The notes beneath the pieces are model-generated. The model did no database searches, was not told the origin of the DNA, and saw only the letters and a list, made by a program, of their open reading frames with translations. Both the position numbers and the translations under genes were made by a program. 64,000 bases of DNA. It comes from Diospyros lotus. Taxonomy: Eukaryota; Streptophyta; Magnoliopsida; Ericales; Ebenaceae. Below are positions 35,561 through 45,600 of the stretch, piece after piece; position 1 is the stretch's first letter, and every line of letters begins with the position of its first letter. The stretch covers positions 26,328,493-26,392,492 of the forward strand of contig NC_068347.1 of NCBI RefSeq assembly GCF_014633365.1, in the 5' to 3' direction.

Positions 35561-35927
35561 CTGCATTATACCATTACATTGATTAGGCCCATCATGGTAT
35601 AACTAGTTCATAAAAAAGTATGTTTGCATTCCTTAAACTTCATGGACTTTGACAGTATCAATTCTCAACAAAAAAAAAAAATACTTTTTAGGTAATACTT
35701 TTGTTTTATTGATAATCAATTGAATATGAACCTTTTGACAAATTACTATTCGTTCTCCTCATTTTTTCTGCACACAAGCAAAAGGTATTCAATCTACAGG
35801 CTCATTTTCTTTTCCAATCTTTTTCCTTTTTGGTCAACAAATCTAAGTTCTAAACATGGGCTAGGTGCATGAAGAAACAGAAGCTAAGCAAGTCTAAATG
35901 TATAAGTACCTCACATTAATAGACATT

Positions 35928-35985
35928 ATAAAAACAACAACATCAATTACAGGCCTTAATCCCACCAAATTAGGACATTGTATTA
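35928..35985 (-). mobile_element. RTE LINE 3'-tail remnant
   Basis: Read on the minus strand, CCTAATTTGGTGGGATTAAGG followed by GTTGTTG is the RTE 3' terminus. Only the tail is clear. Confidence 0.5.
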
Positions 35986-36703
35986 AGAATAGGTAAGCCT
36001 TAGTAACCTATTATGATCAAACTTATTAAAATTGGAAAAAGCATGTATTAAAATGAGCACTCAACTATACACATTTCACGTGCGCAGCTCAGATAATCAA
36101 ATTCACAGTGATGCTTTTAACAAGGCATTTGAAAATGATCAATGGAGGCTTCTACAAAATCCATTTACTATAGGAACCTTTTCTCCCAAACTCAAGTACT
36201 TGCAAATTGTAGAAATGTGCCCCCAGAAAATAAATAGTCTGGATCCTGCTTGGTTACTAATCTGGACATTGTTTTCCCATTTTGAATGAGAAAAAAAGGG
36301 GGAAAGAAACTTGGGAGAGAACAATTCGTAAAGTGGTTCCCAAACTTTTTTTTATCAAATCTGCCTCAAAATAACTCTTTTAGGTGATGGGAGTTTGGAA
36401 TTGTTTTTGCACTGGTTCCATAAATCATTCTCAACAATAATGAAAAGAAAACCCACAAACCAGATAAGCTCTTGCCATCGATTCAATTATGCGAAATTTG
36501 GTCTTTGGTCATTAATAAGTGTGATTTTATGGAAGCTGACAGCTTTATAAAGACATGGAATCCGACCTTACTTCATGGAGTAAAGAGATTATAAGAGCCC
36601 TTATGATTATGAAATCTATAATTCCATGCTACATTATTACATAAATTTTCATTATTTTTGGAACCAAAAATAAGGAAAACTTTAAAACATGATCATTTTC
36701 AAA

Positions 36704-36940
36704 CAAAAGTAAGATAGTTTGGACATAAAGAAGAAGAGTAAAAGATGCACCTATGATGCTAGTAGATGAAATTGAGGAGGTTTGTAGCAAAAGAGAGAGA
36801 GGAGATCCTTCAACATGACATAAGACAAAATAGCCTTACAAAGAAAATGACCATGGATAAAAATGGCTAGAAGACTAGAATTCATGTAGCCAACCCCATC
36901 TAGGGACTTAGGTTTGCGATTGTTGTTGTCATTGTTTAAG
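36704..36940 (+). mobile_element. 5'-truncated RTE LINE fragment
   Basis: GATAGTTTGGACATAAAGAAG resembles the WFGHVRRR block of RTE ORF2. A VDEIEE-like stretch follows, then ATTCATGTAGCCAACCCCATC and ATTGTTGTTGTCATTG at the 3' end, matching the RTE element at 18140-18187. Confidence 0.6.
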
Positions 36941-37122
36941 ATCATTTTCAAACAAAAATGGTTTCGGAACCAATAAAATCATTTCTTCTTGTTTCTTAAA
37001 ACTAGTACATTCCCCAAAAACTCCAAACAGAAAAAAGTTTCCAGAACTTTGTTCTCCTTGTCTGTGAAGTCATTTGAGCTAGATTAATTTCTGCACTTAG
37101 TTAGTTTTTCCTTATGTAAATC

Positions 37123-37662
37123 TGTTGGCATATTTCTCTATTGTAATGGGAGGATTTGTTAGTTAGCATAGGCTGACTGGAAGTTGTTATAAATTCGGTC
37201 AGGAGGGTCAGTCAGTTATAACTGACCTGCCCGCCCTTATGGTTTATAAATAGGGGCTGGGAGGGCACGGCTATAACATGAAAACAGTTGGGGTATCTTG
37301 AGAGAGTAAGTGAGTATGTGCTAGGCTGAGAGAAGGGTTATCTTTGTATGTTCTCTTTGGGTTTTCATCTCTATATAGTCTAGGGTTTTAGACTGTGGGA
37401 AAGAGAGGTAGTTTTAGTGCATGTAATCGCCAAAAGCATTCAAGATAGTGGAGTTTTCATGGTGCCCAAGGCAGTCTGGATGTAGGTCTCATTTATGAGA
37501 CTGAACCAGGATAAAATCCTTGATTCTTGTGTGGTTGTGTTGCTGTTTGTGTTCCTATTCTTGTTGTTTCTGTCGTGTGATGTGTGGTGTGTATTTGAGG
37601 GTGTAATCGGTGAGTTCTTGAGTGATAGTTAGACTGTATATGTGGCGGTCCTAAGTACAACA
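37123..37662 (+). mobile_element. Probable copia-type solo LTR in ARP8 intron 1
   Basis: Begins TGTTGGCATATT and probably ends AGTACAACA. It has the promoter block GGTTTATAAATAGGGGC (about 37241-37257), an AG-rich leader, and the GGATGTAGGTC... GAACCAGG block (about 37480-37515) seen in the other solo LTRs. The flanks AAATC and TTGTC do not match, so ends or history are uncertain. Confidence 0.55.
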
Positions 37663-37960
37663 TTGTCTTTTATGGTTTGAAAAGGCAAAAAACATGTTTC
37701 AGAAACATAGCCAATCATGTCATAAATGCCCCCACCAAAAGTCAAAGCTCTATCCGCCCAATTCACATCAATGTGCTTTATACATGCTTGTTTCCAACTC
37801 TTGTAAATTTTCTCCAATTTTTTTGGACAATTCTAGCCCCCGTAGGGGCTAACAGCCTCTTGAAGCCCTTGGACATTTTTGCCACCAGATCCCTCAAATC
37901 ACTATCTTCCAGCTGTGCATGCACATTGAATTATACTTTATATCCAGCTTAACCAAACAC
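37640..37960 (-). pseudogene. Coding-like remnant of unknown family
   Basis: The minus strand reads VHAQLEDSDLRDLVAKMSKG then FKRLLAPTGARIVQKNW (about 37920-37810). In another frame it reads KHIDVNWADRALTFGGG and IYDMIGYVSE (about 37770-37690). The two parts are separated by a frame change, so this is probably a pseudogene or an old transposon fragment. I do not recognise it. Confidence 0.3.
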
Positions 37961-38710
37961 ACAAAATCAAATGGGAAATACTATCAATGATGAACATTAA
38001 CAGTTCTTAAATGTCCCATTGCCCCTCGTCCAATTTATGTGTTGAAAGCAATATAATTGTTTTCAAATAGCCAATCATTCCTAATCCTATGTGCGCGCAG
38101 TCAGTAGTGTGTCCTTTTACCTTTTAATCTGTTAATATTTTCCACTTACTATTATATATTGGTTTCTTACATCAATGGATGCAAGAAATATATATATATA
38201 TATACAACCAGCAAAATTACGGCTGTTTTGTTCTCGTGCTTTCCTCTACACAGATTTTTGAACACGATTTTCAACCTTTTCCATATTGATACCCCCCTCT
38301 CTCTGCCCATGTGGGGGGCTGTGAGTCCGAGAACTTTCTAAAACAACAAAAAATAAATTAAGGATTTAACTTTCCTGAACAGTTTTTGTCATAACAGAAT
38401 GGTTAATTTAGATTTTTTTTTTTTTTTTTGTCTCTTAATTTCTCAAACATTGTTAATTTCCACTATTATCGAAGTTGTATGAACATCATTTTTCTTATAG
38501 CTTTAATTATAACTTAATCTTTATGGATGAACTACCCCCGTTTATGGGAAAAGACAAAATAGAATCTTAGTATTGAAACCTGTAGGTCAAAAGATCAAAG
38601 TAGACCAAACAGTAATTATCAATTTCATGAGAAAATTAATCCTTATCAACAATATATCCAAGCATATAAATTAGGATAAAATAACTAATACGAATACGCA
38701 TGGCTCTTAC

Positions 38711-39024
38711 TGAAGAGGATGGCCCAATCGCAAGTGCGTCTCCGCAAAGAAGATCGAGTCCCACGGCTCCTCCTGGTTCTGAAGGAAGTATATCCACAGC
38801 CGATTCTTGGAGACGATCAATTTCCACGACTTGCAAACAGCGACCAGCCTCGCCGCCTCTTTCGGCCCGAGCAGTTTCAATATTTGTGTGAATATGTCCA
38901 CGGGTAGTCGATCAAATTCCCCAGTGGACGACTGGCCGTATGCCGCTTCCGGCTCCGGCGTGTTCCGGGTCGGCTCGGCTCGGCTCGAGACCGATTGCCA
39001 GACCTTCCGGAGCAGCGCCGCCAT
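38711..39024 (-). CDS. ARP8: ARP8-like actin-related protein with F-box, exon 1 (start of gene)
   Basis: The ATG at 39024 opens 104 codons ending in phase 2 before a GTAAGAG donor. Residues about 36-82 are an F-box (FDRLPVDIFTQILKLLGP... VCKSWKLIV), followed by RLWIYFLQNQEEPWDSIFF and AETHLRLGHPLQ. F-box followed by an actin fold is the defining plan of plant ARP8, and exons 2-4 supply the linker and first actin loop in phase. Known family role: a nuclear, nucleolus-associated protein whose F-box suggests an SCF ubiquitin ligase link; its function is poorly defined. This exon is much more GC-rich than its surroundings, as is common for a first exon. The rest of the actin domain lies left of the window. 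Confidence 0.88.
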
Positions 39025-39400
39025 CTGGAGTGACGTTCAAGGGGGCCGATAACCCGGACTTTCATGGACTGGTTCGGCCGCGATGTCGTCGATGGAAATG
39101 AGAGACGTTGTTGCTTGTTGGACTTGGTGGGAAGAAGGTGAGGCGAGGTGCTGACACGTGGATGAATTCGGACCGCTGCTATTGTGCAGATGCATCATGG
39201 TCATGGTCGCATGCGACTGGTTAGTCTTTGCACTTCCCCTTTAAGCACTCCGTATGTAAAATTAATTAGGGTAAACTGCTCAAGGTCATTAATTATGTAT
39301 TATGTATGTATTATTATAAGAATTAAGTTTTGAAAATAGTAGAAAAATATCTTTTGTTAGTCAGATATTATGTAAGAGGGTGAAATAATAACTTTATTAT
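39025..39400 (-). promoter_or_regulatory. Upstream region of the ARP8-like gene
   Basis: A GC-rich stretch directly upstream of the ATG gives way to AT-rich DNA by about 39250. I see no unambiguous TATA box, so the transcription start is not assigned. Confidence 0.4.
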
Positions 39401-39604
39401 TATAATAAAAAAAATAAATTTGATATTAAAAAATAATTAAAAGAAAAAATAAAATTAGTAATAGCCAACCATTGGTTGTTAGTTACTGTCAATGTTGTCA
39501 TTTATAATAAAAAAAATAAATTTGATATTAACAAATAATTAAAAGAAAAAATAAAATTAGTAATGGCCAACCATTGATTGTTAGTTACCATCAATGTTGT
39601 CATT
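39401..39604. repeat. 102-bp tandem duplication
   Basis: Two copies with a period of 102 bp (39401-39502 and 39503-39604), starting TATAATAAAAAAAATAAATT, differ at only a few positions. Confidence 0.85.
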
Positions 39605-39985
39605 TCGAGAAAATTTAGCTTATAACTTTTTAATATGACTTTTAAGTCTTTTTACTTAAGAGTTATGTAAAATTTTAAAACTGACTAACATTTAAATTGA
39701 TAATATATTTTGATAAATATATTTTAAATTGTCGTTTATATAATTATGTGTTTATTTTGAAAAAACTAATAAATTATCAAAATTTAACAAAAAGATGAAA
39801 ATAGAAATATTGCTTAATAATACAAATAAAATTAATAAAAGTGCTAATTTTTAATAAAAATAAATTTTACAATTGATAAATTATATATAATTATTAAAAA
39901 TATATATTAATATAATGTTTTATGTTTGTATTTATATAAATATATATATACACACACATATATAAATCTGTTTGTATACGAATAG

Positions 39986-41169
39986 TAGGACTATGCAAAA
40001 ATTCGGATAACCCTGAACTAACCAAACCAAATCGGTCAATTCAATTCGATTATTCTTGATAGACGGTTCGGTTCAGTTATCAATTTTCCAAAAAATTAGG
40101 TTGTTTGTTCGGTTCACTTCGGTTATTGTGGTATAAATAACTTTAAAAATCGAACCGAACCGTTCGACCCCCCGCATAACACCCCCCACAACCCAACACC
40201 TAGCTCAGTCCCCCTACACTCAAATCCCCAATCCCACATGAGAGAGAATCAATTTGAAACCCCAACCCTCATTGTCATCGTCTATCGAATGACTCGGAAC
40301 CAATTGTTGTCGCCTCTCACCCAACACCCAGCCCAGCCTCTCTACACCTAAATCCCAAATCCCACCCGAGATAGTGAATCAAAACCCTAAATCCCTAACC
40401 CTCGTTGTTGGCTTCTGAGTAGTCAACCATCCCACCAACACCAACAAGCGAGACCGATAGACCCGACACCATTGTCGTCACTCCTTTATCCCTTATCTCT
40501 CGAGTAATCATATTCAGAGCATGGAGGGAGAGAAGAGAGACAGTATCAAGATCAGTATCAAAGCTTCCATCCGCTTCAATTCCTTGATTGATTCAAACTT
40601 GAAGGTTAACAGGTATATATGTGTATATATATAGTTGTACAATGCATATCCAGGTGAATGATATGTATTGCAAGATAGGTATTGTGTAACTTTGAGTGAA
40701 TGATCATAGAAATCAATCGATACCATTTTATTAACCATGAATGAAATTTACTCAATTTTCCTTCAATTTTTGATTTGGATGCAAAGACATTTATAAATAA
40801 ATAAACGTTGATGTTTAGATTGATGTTGTAGATGGATGTTGTGTGTTTATATTTATATATGTGTATTTAGTTTGATTAATGTTGTGTTTTTGGATGATGT
40901 GTGTTCGGTTTATTGTATTTGAATTCGGATAGGTTGCTTGTCTTTGGTTTGATATATCAATTATGGTTGGTTATTGTGCTAATCGGTTCAATTCGATTTT
41001 TTGGGCAGTTATATTGGTTTGGTTACCAAAAATTCAAATTCGATTAATTCGGTTTCGATTATTTCGATTAGTGAATAGGTTTGGTTTGATTTTATATCTA
41101 GGTTTGATTCAGTTTGGTTAGGTATTTTCGGCTCGATTCAATTCAGTTATAATTGAATTCACACCCATA
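39986..41169. mobile_element. Non-autonomous hAT-like element (1.18 kb)
   Basis: The left end TAGGACTATGCAAAAATTCGG and right end GAATTCACACCCATA are imperfect inverted repeats of the TAGGG-TGTGCA class. Flanks ACGAATAG (39978-39985) and ATGAATAG (41170-41177) match at 7 of 8. Both subterminal zones are rich in TCGGTT/AACCGA motifs. No transposase coding is visible. Confidence 0.75.
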
Positions 41170-41227
41170 ATGAATAGATATGTTTATATATATATATATA
41201 TCAAATGAGGAACACAATGTATCTATA

Positions 41228-41550
41228 TGTTAGAAAAATGAAACCAAATGATTCATATAATGAAACCAAACTTACATGGTTTACACAACAGAAATATGAT
41301 TGACTGGTTGAGTTACTGGTATTAAAATGAAATCATATATATATATATATATTGACATGCACAAGAGTCCATTCTAAACTGCCCACTTTCACCATGAATG
41401 GAGGAAATAGGGTTCAACTGCAATCGACAATTATTCCATCTGCAATTGCACACAACAATTACAAATCCGATTATGGATTTGGATTCGAAGCCCCTTATGG
41501 GAAAATCAACCCAAGTATACAACCTAGATTTACTACGTCTCCCACAAGCA
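41228..41550 (-). repeat. LTR-like segment, copy A of a pair
   Basis: This segment (plus-strand start TGTTAGAAAAATG, containing CCATTCTAAACTGCCCAC and CACCATGAATGGAGGAAAT) is a direct repeat of 50345-50810. The two flank the antisense copia relic and may be its LTR parts, left copy as 3' LTR. Similarity stops at about 41550, so the LTR extent is unclear. Confidence 0.5.
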
Positions 41551-42671
41551 CATAATGGGCTCACATACCCATACTCTCATTTATTTGTAAGTTCCATACA
41601 AACAGATAGATCATGCGACCAACATACTCTTTTATTCGAGCACGCATTGCTATTCAATTGGTAGGTATATATAACTGCTCTATTATTTAAGTAGAGTTTG
41701 TATGTTATAACCTAGAACTATCAAGTCACATTTAGATCTCAATTTGATTCATTACTTGGTCAATAAAATATGTATTCACAATTATAATTCAACGAATGAT
41801 TATAATTGGTTGGCCTGTGAATAAATCCAAATGTGATACTCAAATAGATCTTTCATTTTTCTTTAAATATTTCCATCATAATTCAATAGCTTTTCCAAAT
41901 ATGCTTCATCCAACCGAATCATACATAGTTTTTGGTAGCATTCCAAGATAGTCACATCGAATCATAACTTCAATAAACAGTTAAAGGTCAAAGAGTATTA
42001 TACAATATTATTGTGACCTCAAAGGTCTCACACAACTAAAAAAAGATATGCATATCCTTTGTTATCCTATTTTGGTCGAACTTTGCACACATGGTATGAA
42101 ATATGTGCTATGGTATTATTTTCCTTTTCCCATAGAGCATATGTCTTTTGTTATATAAATATCATATAGGTGATAGTTCAAATACACTCAATATCTAACT
42201 TGAGTTCACAACTCTACCTTTCATATATTTGTCAAATAGGACTCTCACCTGGCATTCTTAGACAAATAAGGTGAGAAATGGGATATTCATTTTTCGGCTA
42301 CCCTATGTAGCCTTATCTTGATAATTCATCAAGGTGATTTTGTTTTAAGCTTAAGCTTTCATTAGCTTACTTTTGTGATATGCTTAAAACTTATATTTCA
42401 TCTATGTACCATTCAGTCATAGATGTGATTGTTTGTGTGAGAAAACCAACCATATGTCCGACATACTTTTAATTATTGCACTCAGCAATATGTATGAAGC
42501 ATTGAACTTAGCATTATGCACAAAGCATTGCATATATATATATATATATGCAGGCATTATCTAATTTGTGTGCTAAACACAATTGGCATTAATCAAAAAA
42601 TAACATGAATCATTTATTGATGTAAATTGGGAAAATAATAATATTAAACATTAATGCTCAAAAAAATATAT
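41551..42671. other. AT-rich region, possibly LTR or 3' untranslated part of the antisense copia relic
   Basis: No gene is seen. It lies between the LTR-like copy A and the end of the antisense copia coding sequence. There is an AT dinucleotide run at about 42535-42549. Confidence 0.4.
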
Positions 42672-45600
42672 TTAACATTTACGCATTCTCAACGATTTAA
42701 CATGACCCTGAACTAAATCTCTTAGAATGGGTTTTGTGAACCAATCTGCTATCATTTTGTGTGTAGAGATATACTCCAAGCGTACCTCTTTTTATGCAAT
42801 AATATATCTTACAAAATTCTATCTTGCGTCAATATGTTTGGTCTTCAAATGATATTTGGGATTCATAGTGAATGCTATTGCAGCTTGACTATCACAATTC
42901 ACTATAACATAATTCGATAAGCCATTCACAACTCTCAAATGATTCAAAACTCTCTTTAATCAAACAGTTTCTTATACTATTACTGATAATGCTACAAATT
43001 CAACTTTTGTGGTAGACAAAGTTACACAAGTTTGTTTATTACTACTCTAAGAGATAGTGTCATTGTCAAATAAAAAAGCATATCTAGAGATAGATTTTAT
43101 TTCATCTAAATCTCCTCCTCAATCAGCATCAGTATATCCCTCAAGGCACATATATTTTCCTTGATAACAGAGGGGAATGATCCATTGTACATTTCAAGTA
43201 CCTTAATTCTCCTTTTTACAACTTTCCAATTGAGTTGGTCTAGGTTTGACTAATATCTACTCACCATGCCAACTACATAGCAAATATCCAGTCTTATGTA
43301 CATCATAGCATACATTTTTACCCACGTCATTAGAATGAGAAACTCTAGCCATCCGTTCATTTTCTTGTGGAGTTTTAAGACACGTCATTCTAGTTAAGCC
43401 TTTGCCTTTAGCAATTGGAGTATCTATAAGCTTGTAATCTTGCATATGAAATTGTTTAAGAATTTTTCAAATATATGGATCTTGAAAAAGAGTTAACAAT
43501 TTATTTTAAAGATATTTTTTGATCTTAACACAAAAAATATATGTTGTTTTGCCTAAGTCTTTCATCTCAAAATTGGAGGATAACCACTATTTGATACTCA
43601 AAAGATACTCATTATCATTCTTAGCCAAAAATATGTCATCAACATAAAGAGATAAGAACACAAACTTATCGTTAGATTTTTTGACACAAACGAAATGGTA
43701 TTCATCAATCATTCTGAAAATCAATGAGATAATCGATTGATAAAACCTTAAGTACCACTGTCTAAAAGATTATTTCAATCCATAAATGAATCTTATGAGT
43801 TTGCATTATTTGTGCTATTGACCTTCTTCTATGAAACTTATGGGTTGTTCCATATAAATTTTCTCTTCCAATTCGCCATTTAGAAATGTTGTTTTTACAT
43901 TCATTTGATATAATTTCAAATCTAAACTAACCACTATTGTTAGGATAAGGTGTATAGAGGTAAATCTTACAATAAGAGAAAATATTTCCTCATAATCAAT
44001 TCATTTATGCTAAGTATACCCCTTGGCTACTAGACGTGTCTTTTATATCTCAATGGATCCATCAACCTTTCGCTTGATTTTCAAAACCCATTTATTTATA
44101 ATAGCCTTGCTATCCTTTGGAAGGTCAACCAATATCCAAACTTGGTTTAATTTCACTAAGTCAATTTATTCTTCCATTACTTTTTGTCATTTTTTTTAGC
44201 AAGTCTAGAAAAAGCCTCTTAAATAGAGTTAGGTTCTTCCTCATCATGTGAGCAATTATAAAAGCTTCACCTTCAACATTGAAACAATACGAAGGTATGT
44301 GTTCACAACTACTTTTTTTAATTTGAGGTTCACGTAAAATAGATTCAGGAATTCTCGTCTCGCTCCAACTTGAAATTAGATTCCCTATATACATTTTCAA
44401 GTAAATGTACTAAATGATTTCGAATAATATAATCGTCCTGATCCTCAATTTCATAAAAATACAAATTTTGATTTCTCTTGGCTGCACTCTCACTTTACAA
44501 TTAAAACACAATAAAAAAACACGATAAAACTTTTATATTTTTTTCTTTATTTTGGTGAGAGGTTTATACTCATCAGTGTACGAGTGCAGTTGTAGTCCAA
44601 ATTTAAATTTGTATTTTCTGGATGAGTCCAGATCATCCACTGAGAGATTTATTTATGGCAAAAGAAAAAGAATGCCACGCACACGCATATATATTTGGAC
44701 GAATTGGCAACAAGATTTTTTTTATGCATTTTTAGATAATAGATACTAGGAAATAAAGCAAGGCAGAAGTTGAAATAAATGCTGAATGTGAGAATATGAA
44801 ATTGGATAGCACTTGAGTTAAGACAATTTCAGCACCAACCCATTGATTCCCAAATTTTAGCAGACAAGATTAGCAACATTAATTTAATTTCAGATATGAG
44901 GATTTGTTATTAAATGCAATTAGAGATTATGATAGTTCTAATTTAAGCAATCCTCATACATGATATGCGAGATTCTAATTTAAGCAACTACTATAAATTC
45001 AATTGCAATTAATACACAAAACAACTAAATTAATTATCCGGGTTTGGATATGATAGCGTTTCCAGTTCTAGTAACTCTCATGCGTGGCATGAAAGCTCTA
45101 AGTTAGGCTTATACTCCAATCCAAACCTAGTGATTTCTCAATAATTAATACACACTCATACCGAAATTTAAATTAATGTCACTCATTTAAAGCACAGCTT
45201 TCTTTGGGAATCATTGGCGTTGGACACTGTCCTTGCTTTAACCTAAGATTAGATTTAGTTACTCATCTCATTTAAAAGTTAATTGACAGGAATTTAAATG
45301 GCGTAATTTAAATAAAATAATTTAAATGACAGGAATTAAAACAAGCAGAAATTAACCGGCCATTTAGGCGGTGGATAATTTAAATGACAGAAATTAAAAT
45401 TGTAGAAATTTAAAGACATAAATTAATCGGTCATTTAGGCGGTGGATAATAAAGTAACAATAAAGGACATAAGAATTCAAGAGAAAAAAGAAAGAAATAA
45501 GATCACAAGAGAAAATAATAGAGAAAAGAAGAAAGAATAAGAGCAATTCTCAAAGAGAATATCTAAGAAAACAACTAAGATTTGATTCAAGAATAATAAT

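Larger units (their letters stand above)
35561..38710 (-). other. ARP8: ARP8 intron 1 (about 3.15 kb)
   Basis: The donor is GTAAGAG after exon 1 (38710-38709) and the acceptor ATGCAG before 35560. It contains two RTE fragments (about 35928-35985 minus and 36704-36940 plus), a solo LTR (37123-37662) and an unrecognised coding-like remnant (37640-37960). The remainder, including 35990-36700 and 37970-38700, shows no gene that I can support. Confidence 0.75.
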
